DNA of 64,000 bases from Bradyrhizobium amphicarpaeae (GTDB lineage: Bacteria; Pseudomonadota; Alphaproteobacteria; Rhizobiales; Xanthobacteraceae), in the NCBI RefSeq assembly GCF_002266435.3, contig NZ_CP029426.2, positions 1,642,001-1,706,000 on the forward strand, written 5' to 3'. The notes below the pieces were generated by a model. It had not been told where the DNA came from. It did no database searches and worked only from the letters and a program-made list of their open reading frames with translations. Shown in pieces: positions 15,766-24,721 of this stretch. The translations under genes were made by a program, and so were the position numbers. How positions within the stretch are numbered: position 1 is the stretch's first letter; each line of letters starts with the position of its first letter.

Positions 15766-17229
15766 ATGGGCCGCGAGAGTTGTTTCGATTTTCAAAACCC
15801 CAGTTTCTTACCCTCTGAACAGCACCGGCTCTTACCTTTATTGATGTGCGGCGGCGCCGGCACGCGGCTGTGGCCGGCTTCGCGAGAGGTGCGGCCAAAG
15901 CAGTTCCTGCCGCTGTTCGGCACGCGCTCGACCTTCCAGGACACGCTGCTGCGCGTCTCCGATCCCTCCCTGTTCAACCGGCCCATCATCATCACCAACG
16001 CGTCCTATCGCTTCATGGTGCTGGAGCAACTCGCCGAGATCGGCATCGAGGCCGACGTGATCCTCGAGCCGATGCGGCGCGATTCCGGACCCGCGATCGC
16101 GGCCGGTGCGGTGTTCGCACAGAACCGCGCCAGTGACGCCATCGTGCTCGCGCTCGCTGCCGACCACGTCGTGCAGGACAATGCGGCTTTCGTCGCCGCC
16201 TGCCGCGAGGGCCTCACCGCCGCGAGCACCGGGCGCATCGTCACCTTCGGCATCAAGCCGGAGCGGCCGGCAACCGAATACGGCTACATCAATCCGGGCG
16301 AGGTGATCTCCGGTGAGGTTCATGCGGTCGCACGCTTCGTCGAGAAGCCGGACGCAGTGAAGGCCTCCGATTACGTCAATTCGGGTTATCTCTGGAACAG
16401 CGGCAACTTCATGTTCCCGGCGAGCCTGCTGCTCGACGAATATCGCAAGGTCGATGCGGGAAGCGTCGAGACCATCACCAGCGCGGTCAACAATGCCGGC
16501 CGCGATCTCGGCTTCGTCACGCTGGAGCCCGAAGCGTTCGGCGCGGCGAAGGCGATCTCGATCGATTATGCCGTGATGGAGAAGACCTCGCGCGCAGCGG
16601 TTGTGCCGGTGTCGTGCGGCTGGTCCGACGTCGGCTCCTGGCACGCGGTGTGGGAGCTCTCCGACAAGGACGCGCAAGGCAACGCGTCGCACGGCAGCGC
16701 GGTGTTCGAGGATTCCCGCAATTGCAACGTCACGACCGATTCCGCGCTGGTGGCGCTCGAAGGCGTTGATGATCTCGTCGTGGTCGCAACCGCCGATGCG
16801 GTGCTGGTCTCGCGCCAGAAGGATGCCAACGGCCTGAAGCGTCTCGTCACCAAGCTGAAGGCGGTCGCGCCGAAGGCCACCGAGGAGCATCTCAAGGTGC
16901 ACCGCCCCTGGGGCAGCTACCAGTCGGTCGACAATGGCGAGCGCCACCAAGTCAAGCGCATCGTGGTGAAGCCGGGCGGCCGGCTGTCGCTGCAGAAGCA
17001 CCATCATCGCGCCGAGCACTGGATCGTGGTCCGCGGCACGGCCCGCGTCACCGTCAACGAGACCGTGAAGGCCGTGCACGAGAACGAGTCGATCTACATC
17101 CCGATGGGCGCCGTCCACCGGATGGAGAACCCCGGTAAGATCATGCTGGAACTGATCGAGGTCCAGACTGGAAGCTATCTCGGGGAAGACGACATCATCC
17201 GGATTGAAGACGACTATCTTCGCGCCTAA
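15766..17229 (+). CDS. manC: Mannose-1-phosphate guanylyltransferase/mannose-6-phosphate isomerase
   Basis: This bifunctional 487-residue enzyme of the ManC/AlgA/XanB type makes GDP-mannose. The pyrophosphorylase signature GGAGTRLWPASREVRPKQF and LPLFG follow a leader of about 28 residues. FVEKPDAVKA and NSGNFMFPASLLLDEYRKV mark the nucleotidyltransferase core. The C-terminal cupin (RPWGSYQSVDNGERHQVKRI, HHHRAEHWIVVRGTARVTV) is the isomerase domain. ATG 15766 follows GAAGGT. The leader (FDFQNPSFLPSEQHRLLP) is encoded by about 43% GC DNA, whereas the conserved core begins abruptly at about 75% GC near 15846, which suggests a recombination junction. Its product feeds the gmd/fcl pair and the AlgD-like dehydrogenase. 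Confidence 0.95.
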   Translation: MGRESCFDFQNPSFLPSEQHRLLPLLMCGGAGTRLWPASREVRPKQFLPLFGTRSTFQDTLLRVSDPSLFNRPIIITNASYRFMVLEQLAEIGIEADVILEPMRRDSGPAIAAGAVFAQNRASDAIVLALAADHVVQDNAAFVAACREGLTAASTGRIVTFGIKPERPATEYGYINPGEVISGEVHAVARFVEKPDAVKASDYVNSGYLWNSGNFMFPASLLLDEYRKVDAGSVETITSAVNNAGRDLGFVTLEPEAFGAAKAISIDYAVMEKTSRAAVVPVSCGWSDVGSWHAVWELSDKDAQGNASHGSAVFEDSRNCNVTTDSALVALEGVDDLVVVATADAVLVSRQKDANGLKRLVTKLKAVAPKATEEHLKVHRPWGSYQSVDNGERHQVKRIVVKPGGRLSLQKHHHRAEHWIVVRGTARVTVNETVKAVHENESIYIPMGAVHRMENPGKIMLELIEVQTGSYLGEDDIIRIEDDYLRA

Positions 17230-17250
17230 CTCGATTGGAGACGCGTGTTT

Positions 17251-18201
17251 TCATTCGCCCTCAAGCGATTCTAAGTAACTTTGATAAGCTAAGCTTAGTC
17301 CATGCTCGAGCGGCATAGTCGCCCGCCAGCCGAGCTTGGCAAGGCGGCTCACGTCGAGCAGCTTACGGGGCGTTCCGTCCGGACGCGATGTGTCAAAGCT
17401 GATTTTTCCGCTGTAGCCGACGATCTCGGCCACGACGCGTGCGAACTCCGCAATCGGGATGTCGTCCCCTACCCCGATGTTGACCAGCTCGGCGTCGGAG
17501 TAGGTCTTCATCAGGTGCACGCAAGCATCGGCCATATCATCGACATAGAGAAACTCGCGTCGCGGCGTGCCGGTGCCCCACACCACGACATTCTGCGCGC
17601 CCGACGCCTTCGCCTCGTGGAAGCGACGGATCAGGGCGGCGACGACGTGGCTCAATTCGGGATGATAATTATCGCCGGGACCGTAGATGTTGGTAGGCAT
17701 CACGCTGATGAAGTCGCGGGCATACTGGCTTCGAAAGGCCTCCACCATCTTGATACCCGCGATCTTGGCGATCGCATAGGGCTCGTTGGTCGGCTCTAGC
17801 GGACCTGTGAGCACCGAGTCCTCGCGCAGCGGCTGTGGCGCCAGCTTCGGATATATGCAGGACGAGCCCAGGAACATCAGCTTCTCGGCTTCGTTCTGAT
17901 GCGCGGCCTGGATCACGTTAGCCGCGATCGCGATGTTGTCGTAGATGAACTCGGCGCGCAGAGTGTTGTTGGCGACGATGCCGCCGACTTTTGCCGCGGC
18001 GAGGAAGATCACCTGCGGCCGCGTCTTCGCGAACCAATCGAACACCGCGGCCTGGTTGCAGAGATCGACCTCGCGCCGGTCCACGGTGACGAGTTCGACG
18101 TCCTCCCGCTCGAGCCGGCGCGCAATCGCGCTCCCGACCATGCCGCGATGGCCGGCGACGTATACGCTTTTGCCTTTCAGCTCAAACGGTGCGTTTGCCA
18201 C
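17251..18201 (-). CDS. fcl: GDP-L-fucose synthase
   Basis: This 316-residue short-chain epimerase/reductase converts GDP-4-keto-6-deoxymannose to GDP-L-fucose with NADPH. It shows the nucleotide-binding [14 protein letters not shown], the [12 protein letters not shown] segment, SSCIYPK, and the catalytic [11 protein letters not shown] (YxxxK), all characteristic of Fcl/Wca[21 protein letters not shown] is also conserved in the family. It is co-oriented with gmd and overlaps it by 20 bp, the classic gmd-fcl arrangement. It converges on manC with a 21-bp gap. Length is normal and no damage is visible. Confidence 0.95.
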   Translation of the reverse strand: MANAPFELKGKSVYVAGHRGMVGSAIARRLEREDVELVTVDRREVDLCNQAAVFDWFAKTRPQVIFLAAAKVGGIVANNTLRAEFIYDNIAIAANVIQAAHQNEAEKLMFLGSSCIYPKLAPQPLREDSVLTGPLEPTNEPYAIAKIAGIKMVEAFRSQYARDFISVMPTNIYGPGDNYHPELSHVVAALIRRFHEAKASGAQNVVVWGTGTPRREFLYVDDMADACVHLMKTYSDAELVNIGVGDDIPIAEFARVVAEIVGYSGKISFDTSRPDGTPRKLLDVSRLAKLGWRATMPLEHGLSLAYQSYLESLEGE

Positions 18202-19267
18202 TGCCAGCGTCCCGCTTTGCGTTCACCAGATCGCTCGCCATCATCTCCTCGACCAGTTCCGCAAAGCTCCGCTTCGGCTTCCAACCGAGCACCTCGTGCG
18301 CCTTGCTGGCGTCGCCGACCAGGAGGTCGACCTCGGTCGGTCGGAAGTAAGTCGGATCGATCCTCACGACCGTCTTGCCGGTTTTGATGTCGACGCCGGT
18401 CTCGTCGATGCCCTCGCCGCGCCATGCGATGTGGCGGCCGACTTGCGCGAACGACAGCTCGACCATCTCGCGGACGGAGTGCATTTCGCCCGTAGCGAGC
18501 ACGAAATCGTCGGGCTTGTCGGCCTGCAGGATCTTGTGCATGCCCTCGACATAGTCGCGCGCATGGCCCCAGTCACGCTTGGCCGAGAGATTGCCGAGGT
18601 AGAGCGTCTCTTCCAGCCCGACCTCAATGCGAGCGACAGCGCGCGTGATCTTGCGGGTGACGAAAGTCTCGCCGCGGGTCGGGCTCTCATGGTTGAACAG
18701 GATCCCGTTGCTCGCGAACATGCCATAGGCTTCACGGTAGTTCACGGTGATCCAGTAGCCGTAGAGCTTTGCCACACCGTAAGGTGAGCGCGGATAGAAC
18801 GGCGTGGTCTCCTTCTGCGGAATCTCCTGGACCAGGCCGTAGAGTTCGGAGGTCGAGGCCTGGTAGAATCGCGTCTCCTTCTCCATGCCGAGGATGCGGA
18901 TTGCTTCCAAAAGCCGCAGCACGCCGATGCCGTCGGCATTGGCGGTGTATTCTGGGCTCTCGAAGCTGACGGCGACGTGGCTCTGGGCGGCGAGATTGTA
19001 GATCTCGCTCGGCCGGATCTGTTGCACTAGGCGGATCAGATTGGTCGAGTCCGTCATGTCGCCGTAATGCATTAGGAAAGGCACGTCGCCGACATGCGGG
19101 TCTTGGTAGAGGTGATCGACCCGGGCGGTGTTGAATGAGGACGAACGACGCTTGATGCCGTGCACCACATACCCGAGCGATAAGAGATATTCAGCGAGAT
19201 AGGCGCCGTCCTGCCCGGTCACGCCGGTGATGAGAGCGACGCGCCGCTTTCGTTCATCGTTTGCCAA
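18182..19267 (-). CDS. gmd: GDP-mannose 4,6-dehydratase
   Basis: This 361-residue NADP-dependent dehydratase produces GDP-4-keto-6-deoxymannose from GDP-mannose. The N-terminal [17 protein letters not shown] is diagnostic. [20 protein letters not shown] binds cofactor, and the catalytic set is in [14 protein letters not shown] and [15 protein letters not shown] (YxxxK). [18 protein letters not shown] and [17 protein letters not shown] are typical late motifs. It is the first gene of the gmd-fcl pair. An 18-bp perfect palindrome lies about 76-93 bp upstream of its ATG and may be an operator. Confidence 0.96.
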   Translation of the reverse strand: MANDERKRRVALITGVTGQDGAYLAEYLLSLGYVVHGIKRRSSSFNTARVDHLYQDPHVGDVPFLMHYGDMTDSTNLIRLVQQIRPSEIYNLAAQSHVAVSFESPEYTANADGIGVLRLLEAIRILGMEKETRFYQASTSELYGLVQEIPQKETTPFYPRSPYGVAKLYGYWITVNYREAYGMFASNGILFNHESPTRGETFVTRKITRAVARIEVGLEETLYLGNLSAKRDWGHARDYVEGMHKILQADKPDDFVLATGEMHSVREMVELSFAQVGRHIAWRGEGIDETGVDIKTGKTVVRIDPTYFRPTEVDLLVGDASKAHEVLGWKPKRSFAELVEEMMASDLVNAKRDAGSGKRTV

Positions 19268-19761
19268 GCCAAAAGTCCTTCGCTAGCTGGACTCGTACTG
19301 GCGCAGAGCCCTACGGTATAGAGAACGAAACGTCAATGCGAATCAATAGTAAACTATTGAATTACTTCTCGATTTAGGCATTTTTGCCCGCGCGTCTCGC
19401 ATCATGTCAATGCTTATGGATGCATTGCCGCAATGCCAAGTTGATCTGGAGTCCTTGATCATACCGCCTGCTTTTTCATTCGCACGGCCATGAAGCTGCT
19501 TCGGCTCCTTCTATTCATTCCCCTTGTGAGATGCACAAAGCACAGAGAGATCATCCCGGACGTGGGCGTTGCCCCCAGAAGGGGATGCTTGCCACTTCCT
19601 GCCACGTGGGCTTGCGAGCAGATCCTTAAGTGCTATCTCGACCAGCTGAGGCGACATGGCAGCGCATGACTTTCGGCCTCCGCAAGATTTAGCGCTAGCA
19701 CATAGAAAGTCGTTTGCCCCTTGCTCCTTCATCTCCTCTATAAGACCGTAGCCGATTGAAG
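19268..19761. other. Boundary gap between gmd and the phage-derived cassette
   Basis: These 494 bp hold the gmd promoter region and the end of the leftward cassette. A reverse frame of 73 residues (19511-19732) has no family features or clear ribosome-binding site. I saw no attachment site or tRNA fragment, though the composition is AT-richer near 19320-19400. Confidence 0.5.
19343..19360. promoter_or_regulatory. Perfect palindrome upstream of gmd
   Basis: TCAATAGT-AA-ACTATTGA is an 8-bp perfect inverted repeat with a 2-nt spacer, 76 bp upstream of the gmd start in AT-rich DNA. Its symmetry and location suggest a dimeric repressor or activator site for the GDP-fucose pair. There is no T-tract, so a terminator is unlikely. 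Confidence 0.4.
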
Positions 19762-20412
19762 CTAGCGTTCATGCAAGGTCTCTTTATCAAGGCCTTTTCG
19801 CTGAGACTTGACGCCGCTTAACTGACTTCTGCGTTCAGCAACATTGGCAAGATCCGACATCTTCGAGCGCCGGAAGTTGCTGATCTCCTTCAGCAGCACT
19901 AGGCGTCGAAGCTGTGCTCCATTCAGGAGGGCTTCAAACAAACCGAGGATATCGCGCGCCTGAACGTAAACCTCCATGCTGATGGCATGTTGATCGAAGC
20001 CGTACGCGCGAAGACGGGCTTCGATATTGCTCGCAGCAGAAGCATCCAGTTGCCAGTCGAGCGCGTTATGGATAGTGTAAATTTTGGCTGCATCCTGGAA
20101 TTCCGGGGCAATGCCGACCACGTCGATGCGGCGAAGCGTTATCTCGATCGCCTTTTGGCGGTAGGTGTTCAGGAGCCTATGCCGCAGAGTCCTGTAGCGT
20201 TGCATCTCCCAGGAGAGTTCTGCGATGTCTATGGCTAGCAACCATTCGATGGCAGACCGAGGATCGAGATCGCGGAAGATGGCGGCCTGAAGAGCATGAT
20301 ACTGATCGATGCTCTCGCCGGGCAGAAGTTGAGGTGATGGACATAGTGCCTCGAACTCTGATGGCATGATGCTCGCCAACTGAGTCGGGGGTAAGTTGAC
20401 AGGCCCATTCAT
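19762..20412 (-). CDS. Hypothetical protein of the recombination cassette
   Basis: This 216-residue soluble protein has no recognised catalytic motif. It begins MNGPVNLPPTQLASIMPSEF, continues with a proline-containing LCPSPQLLPGESIDQYHAL, and is mostly helical and rich in Arg, Leu and Glu. EWLLAIDIAELSWEMQRYRT and NGAQLRRLVLLKEISNFRR are its most protein-like segments. I have the impression that relatives occur repeatedly in Bradyrhizobium genomes, but I give no function. ATG 20412 overlaps the stop of the decayed HNH part by 4 bp (ATGA), so it was coupled to that gene. A longer frame upstream (to 20592) would overlap the HNH sequence and is unlikely. Confidence 0.6.
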   Translation of the reverse strand: MNGPVNLPPTQLASIMPSEFEALCPSPQLLPGESIDQYHALQAAIFRDLDPRSAIEWLLAIDIAELSWEMQRYRTLRHRLLNTYRQKAIEITLRRIDVVGIAPEFQDAAKIYTIHNALDWQLDASAASNIEARLRAYGFDQHAISMEVYVQARDILGLFEALLNGAQLRRLVLLKEISNFRRSKMSDLANVAERRSQLSGVKSQRKGLDKETLHER

Positions 20413-21556
20413 TGACCTCGGGCCTCCGATCTTGAACGTGTGGGCGCTGCAGCGGCATTTGCGCCGCTCGTTAGGTGGACGGGACTCGCGCCCCAAAGCT
20501 CCTTCGCGATTGGCAAGGGCGAAATTTGCAGGTTGGTCCACCAGGCTCTTTCGTCTCCGTGCCGGTGCAGGGACAGGTGATGGGATCGGCAAAGTGGGAC
20601 GGTGAACTCGTCGCTGACTTTTCGTCCCAGGGTCCGCGGTTGAGCAAATTTCAAGTGATGCGCATCAGCGGGGTTCTTCTGGCAGACTAGGCAAACCTGG
20701 CTGCGGATGAAGGCGAGGTGGTCCTTACTTCGTCTCCGAGGCGGCTCTTTCGGAAAGGCGAGGCCGACCTGCTCTGCGTGGGCAGGCGCGTGGACGTCGC
20801 CGGGTGTCTTCGAAGCACGTTCTTCAGGTGGAGGCCCTCCGACCGCTGACATGGCCCTGTGCTCTGCTATATCGCGATCGGGGAGGGCGGCTTCCTCGAA
20901 CCTCTTCTGGTCTGAGGCCTCAAGAGTACGGGCGTCGCCCTCCAGGAGAGTGTTCTTGAGCGGGAGGCTGATCTTGGCCCAGGCGAGCAGGTCGTCGCCG
21001 CCTTCTCGCAGAGCAAGCTCAGCCAAGAGCCGATCCAATAGCTCAGCGGAGCGGACAGGCGGAAGAATAGGAGAGCGTTTTAGGACGCCTTAGGCGGCCT
21101 TAGTTTTGGTCCTGGTGAAATCTGCGGTTCCGCAGCGGCGGCAGGGCCGGACATGAGATCCGGGGCGTCCAGATCATCCTCCCCGGCGATCCCGACCAAG
21201 GCAAACAGCGCATAGCGGCGGGCGTAAGTCAGCGCGGCTCCCATCCGATGCGGTGCCTCGACCTCCTTGGAGGCGCAGACCGGTAGGTCCGAAGAGATCC
21301 ACTCCCCGGAAGCATGTGCGAGAATGGTGGTGAGGTATCTGACCGGTTGGCTGCCTCGGATCCGGGTGGTCTGGATAGTCGCTGTCTCCTTCTGGCTCAG
21401 GGTCTTGCGGACGATGTCCAAGCCGGACGTGAGGGAGGCGTAGTGGAAGGTTCGCTCATCCTCTCGCGGGAAGGGCGAGCGAATCACCGCTGTCCGAGTC
21501 TTTTCCGGGGTTGGTGAGTTCAGCCTGGGCCCGGGCCAGGACGGCGGCGATGCCCA
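20409..21556 (-). pseudogene. Second ERF-HNH copy, broken by two frameshifts
   Basis: This is a degraded paralogue of the intact gene at 22493-23683. The first piece ([15 protein letters not shown], about 21550-21510) shifts frame at 21500-21512, where an extra G appears. The ERF core follows ([20 protein letters not shown] to [13 protein letters not shown], 21487-21080). A second shift at 21083-21091, one G missing compared with the intact copy, leads to the HNH-like part ([59 protein letters not shown]). Correcting both restores a continuous protein collinear with the intact copy. As it stands, no full ERF-HNH product can be made, though the HNH half could be expressed from an internal TTG. 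Confidence 0.8.
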
Positions 21557-21593
21557 ATAAGGGCGATGCCTATGAGACCGGTCGAGTAGCGCC

Positions 21594-22165
21594 TAGAAGG
21601 CTGCAACCTTGCGTGTCCAATGCGGGGGATCTGTTCCCGCCTCCGCCCGCACGAGGACATATCGATCCAAAGCATCCACAACGGCGTAACAACCCGGCTC
21701 AGATTATCGAGCACGAGGATCTCTCACGAGCAGCACGAGATGGTGCTCTCCGGTCGCCCCGATGACGACCTCTGCGAGGAGGAGCGCCGAGCTGGACCAG
21801 CCGGCTCGTAGCAGCAGATGCCGCTTGGTGACGGCGTAATCGCCACAATTGCCTTCGTAAGGGAATATCTGCCACTCCGCGTCACGCCGGCTTGCAAGCG
21901 GCCCCCTCGGCGCTATGCCGAAATTCACGGTTGAATTGATCTGCGCAAGTTCTCGCCAACGCTGAATTGAGGGGCGGAAATCTCGGATCCTGCGATCGTC
22001 GTGACGTTGGCAGTCCTCGGGGTATTGAATGCAGAATTGCGAGAAGGCCAGCGGTGGCGTCACCGTTTGGGATTCATAGTTCGAATAAGCGGGCTGGCCG
22101 CAAACGCAATACATTACGGCCAGCATGCGGACCGCATGTCTGATCATCGAAAGTTCGCCTGACAT
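21594..22165 (-). pseudogene. BTLCP transglutaminase-like cysteine peptidase, frameshifted 3' end
   Basis: The open part (21704-22165, up to 153 residues) has a signal-like start (MIRHAVRMLAVMYCVCGQPA) and the BTLCP core: NSTVNFGIAPR, EWQIFPYEGNCGDYAVTKRH with the presumptive catalytic Cys, LLLRAGWSSSALLLAEVV, and GEHHLVLLV with the His. Family members then continue into LVLDNL and a C-terminal strand. Here LVLDNLSRVVTPLWML occurs in the next frame and DRYVLVRAEAGTDPPHWTRK in the third, ending at TAG near 21594. So two small frameshifts disrupt the last quarter. The catalytic residues precede the breaks, and a truncated product is possible. The family is predicted to be periplasmic cysteine proteinases. 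Confidence 0.7.
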
Positions 22166-22202
22166 TTCTGATTGCCAGGCGAAGTATATGGTCGCATCGG
22201 CG

Positions 22203-22496
22203 CTAGTCTACGCGTTTCACCTTGTAGCCTTCGCTTTGCAGAGAGGTGCCTGGCATCAAAGTGTGTGCGTGCGGCGGCTCGCCGAACAATACGTTGTAGG
22301 CTCGTTCCTTGACGCTGCTGGCGAGGAGCAGCGCGAGGAACAGGAGGCCGAGGGCTCCGGCAGCGATAATCAGTTCGGCGAGCATTGGTGCGGCGCCTGG
22401 ACCGAAGAATGGCTCGCGCTGCTGGCCGCATGCAGGAGACGAACTTGGCTCTCTTCGGAGCTGCACGGGCTCTTGTGATTTGATCGGGTCATTCAC
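22203..22496 (-). CDS. Small single-pass membrane protein, hypothetical
   Basis: This 97-residue protein has a soluble N-terminus ([20 protein letters not shown]), one hydrophobic helix around residues 39-60 ([20 protein letters not shown]), and a C-terminal tail ([20 protein letters not shown]). ATG 22496 overlaps the stop of the ERF-HNH gene by 4 bp, so it is coupled to it. It could be a phage-type inner-membrane accessory protein, but there is no motif to support a role. Confidence 0.55.
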   Translation of the reverse strand: MNDPIKSQEPVQLRREPSSSPACGQQREPFFGPGAAPMLAELIIAAGALGLLFLALLLASSVKERAYNVLFGEPPHAHTLMPGTSLQSEGYKVKRVD

Positions 22497-23683
22497 AGTT
22501 GGGCTCCCCTTTCAAGCTCCGACACGCGCATACGCTCTGGCACGCCGATGCCGACACCGGCGTGCGCCGGGTTCGATGCCCAAAGTTCGCTCGCGACTGG
22601 CAGAGGCGATATCTGGACGTCCGCCCACCAGGTGCGTTCGTCGCCGTGCTTGTGCAGGGCCTGGTGATGCGCTCGGCAGAGAGGGACCGTGAATTCGTCG
22701 CTGACCTTGCGGCCCAGGGCTCTAGGCTGCGCGAATTTGAGATGATGCGGGTCGGACGGTGTTTGTTTGCAGACGAGGCACGGCTGCGCGCGGATGAAGG
22801 CGAGGTGAGCTTTGCTCCTTTTTCGAAGAGGTTGCTTTGGAAAGGCGAGGGCGCTTTTCGCCATGAGAGCGGCAGCCCCCGGCTCGGCCCCGGGAGGCTC
22901 ACCTCTGGGCGGGTTGGCGGCGAGTGTCGGGTCGAGCGCCACCGTGACCGCTGACTCGTCGCTTGCCGCGTTGAGAATCGCAGGAGCGTCCGGAATCTCA
23001 ACTTGTTCTTGATAGGCGGCTTCCACCGCCCGCGCATCGACTTCGAGCAGAGTATTCTTGATCGGGAGGCTTCTCTTCGCCCACGTCAGGAGATCGTCAC
23101 CTCCTGCTAGGTGTGCGAGTTGGGCTATCAGCCGGTCGCGCAGCTTGGCGGAGTCTTCGGCAGGAAGCAGCTGAGGGCGGTTCAAGGTGCCCTTGGGCGG
23201 CTTTCCTTTTGGGCCCGAACCTGTCTGTGGCTGAGGGGCAGCGGGAGATCCGGCGACAAGGTCCGGAGCATCCAGATCGTCCTCGCCGGCAATCCCGACC
23301 AGGGCGAATAGGGCGTAGCGGCGCGCATAGGTAAGGGCCGCGCCCATGCGGTGTGGGGCCTCGACGTCCTTGCCGGCGCAAACCGGCAAGTCGGACGAGA
23401 TCCATTCGCCGGAGGCGTGAGCGAGCAGGGTGGTAAGGTGAATCTGGCCTGTGGCCTGCTCGCTCCGGGTGGTCTGGATCGTCGCGATTTCCTGCCGGCT
23501 CAGCGCCTTGCGCACGATGTCGAGGCCTGCCGCCAGAGAAGCATAGCGGAAGCTGCGATCATCCTCGCGCGGGAACGGCGAACGGATGATCGCCGTCAGG
23601 GTCTTTTCGGGGTTGGTCAGATCGGCCTGCGCACGGGCGAGAGCGGCCGCGATCGCTCCGATGTGGTCACTGGATTGGTGCAT
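22493..23683 (-). CDS. ERF-family ssDNA annealing protein fused to an HNH-like domain
   Basis: This 396-residue protein starts at ATG 23683 ([20 protein letters not shown]). Residues about 1-140 are an ERF-type single-strand annealing domain ([67 protein letters not shown]). A variable linker of about 100 residues follows. The last 110 residues carry a zinc/HNH-like module: [59 protein letters not shown], with CxxC, the HH and the later C/HH ligands. ERF proteins act with an exonuclease in phage recombination, and the YqaJ gene lies immediately upstream, overlapping by 17 bp. The fusion suggests annealing and cleavage in one polypeptide. An upstream frame to 24208 lies inside yqaJ and is not used. 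Confidence 0.85.
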   Translation of the reverse strand: MHQSSDHIGAIAAALARAQADLTNPEKTLTAIIRSPFPREDDRSFRYASLAAGLDIVRKALSRQEIATIQTTRSEQATGQIHLTTLLAHASGEWISSDLPVCAGKDVEAPHRMGAALTYARRYALFALVGIAGEDDLDAPDLVAGSPAAPQPQTGSGPKGKPPKGTLNRPQLLPAEDSAKLRDRLIAQLAHLAGGDDLLTWAKRSLPIKNTLLEVDARAVEAAYQEQVEIPDAPAILNAASDESAVTVALDPTLAANPPRGEPPGAEPGAAALMAKSALAFPKQPLRKRSKAHLAFIRAQPCLVCKQTPSDPHHLKFAQPRALGRKVSDEFTVPLCRAHHQALHKHGDERTWWADVQISPLPVASELWASNPAHAGVGIGVPERMRVSELERGAQL

Positions 23684-24536
23684 CGGCCGCCTCCTGGGTA
23701 AGCGCCTCGAAACTGATAGCGCCGGACTTCGAGCGCTTGGCCTTGATGCCGTGGCCGCTGGCCTCCTTGGCGTCTTCCGGCATGAGCCTCTTGAGTTCGG
23801 CCTTGGCGAGCTCGTGGTCCCCGTACGCCGCCTTGGTGCGGAGATAGGTCGCGGCAAAATCGGCCCACGCGTTCGATGAAGCCATGTCCACGATCTCGAT
23901 CGCTTCCAGCCGCGGGCGCGGCGTTTCGAGGTTGAACAAGGCGGGGCGTTCGCCGTTCTGGACGCACCGCCAAAATTTCCTCTCGGCTGTAAGCAGAAGG
24001 TGCTGGTAGAGCGGGTCGGCGTGGACCTTGATCTCAACCCATTTGCCGCCGCCGGTGATGATGGAGAGAACGGCGCTGCGGGACGCGGTGACCCACATAT
24101 TATGCTGCAGCTGCGCCATGTGCTTGTCCGCTGCAGCCTCCTCGGTGAAGGCCCAAGGCAGCATGAATTTTGCCTCGAACACAGCGCCGGTTTGTTCGAC
24201 CATGCCATCGAGCGTTGCCGCCATCCATTTGTGGATGGGGTGGCGCACGCGCTTCTGGATGTCCTTGATGGTGGTGCCTGTCGACCGTTGATACCAGGCC
24301 CGATTAAGGACCTCTGTCACCGTGCCGAGCTGGACGATCAGGTTGTCGCCGAGGTCTTCCGGCTCGATCTCGCCGCGCTTCTCTCGCCAGAGGCGGATGA
24401 GGTGGTCTTCATCGTCGCCCATGATGATGCGGGCGTCCGAGCCGCCGATGAAGTTGCGCCGGTCGTGCGGATTGAACCTGACGATGTGCGGCTGCCCGGT
24501 GGATGCCGATGGCGCTTCGATATGGGGTGTACTCAA
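23667..24536 (-). CDS. YqaJ-type phage recombination exonuclease
   Basis: This protein of about 289 residues belongs to the PD-(D/E)XK nuclease group of lambda-exo/YqaJ proteins. [20 protein letters not shown] is the family start (IGGSDA). [20 protein letters not shown], with the acidic residues and ExK, is the nuclease core, and [20 protein letters not shown] is the conserved helix with the Gln. The C-terminal third is helical. I chose TTG 24536 because AGGAG lies 6 nt upstream and the family motif begins shortly after. The frame is open to 24851, but that stretch crosses a hairpin terminator and the upstream gene. It would resect ends for the ERF protein encoded just downstream. Confidence 0.82.
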   Translation of the reverse strand: MSTPHIEAPSASTGQPHIVRFNPHDRRNFIGGSDARIIMGDDEDHLIRLWREKRGEIEPEDLGDNLIVQLGTVTEVLNRAWYQRSTGTTIKDIQKRVRHPIHKWMAATLDGMVEQTGAVFEAKFMLPWAFTEEAAADKHMAQLQHNMWVTASRSAVLSIITGGGKWVEIKVHADPLYQHLLLTAERKFWRCVQNGERPALFNLETPRPRLEAIEIVDMASSNAWADFAATYLRTKAAYGDHELAKAELKRLMPEDAKEASGHGIKAKRSKSGAISFEALTQEAADAPIQ

Positions 24537-24583
24537 CAGAATCTCCTGCTCTAGGCTTGCGCGGCCTTGATGCCGCACTGCCC

Positions 24584-24604
24584 AAAACCTCGCTTTTGCG
24601 AGGT
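24584..24604 (-). terminator. Hairpin with T-tract between DUF5681 and yqaJ genes
   Basis: Read on the minus strand, ACCTCGC-AAAA-GCGAGGT is a perfect 7-bp stem followed by TTTT. It lies about 117 bp after the DUF5681 stop and about 48 bp before the yqaJ start. It looks like an intrinsic terminator that would separate the methyltransferase/DUF5681 transcript from the recombinase genes, or act as an attenuator read through under some conditions. Confidence 0.6.
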
Positions 24605-24721
24605 GAGATCCGATGCCGTTTGCGCCCGGCAGAATCAGTAACGCTCCGTTTGGCTTCCGGTGCCAGTCCTTTCCGGAGCAAGATTCTTGCTCTTTTGCGC
24701 GGCTCCTGACCCAAAGATGCT

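Noticed and set aside
15838..17118. 426-residue minus-strand frame opposite manC
   Set aside because: ManC on the plus strand has complete family motifs. The reverse frame is His/Arg/Asp-rich without any domain.
19511..19732. 73-residue minus-strand frame between gmd and the cassette
   Set aside because: No ribosome-binding site, family or neighbour support. The composition is not gene-like.
23684..24208. N-terminal extension of the ERF-HNH frame up to 24208
   Set aside because: It lies inside the yqaJ gene in another frame. The family-like sequence starts at ATG 23683.
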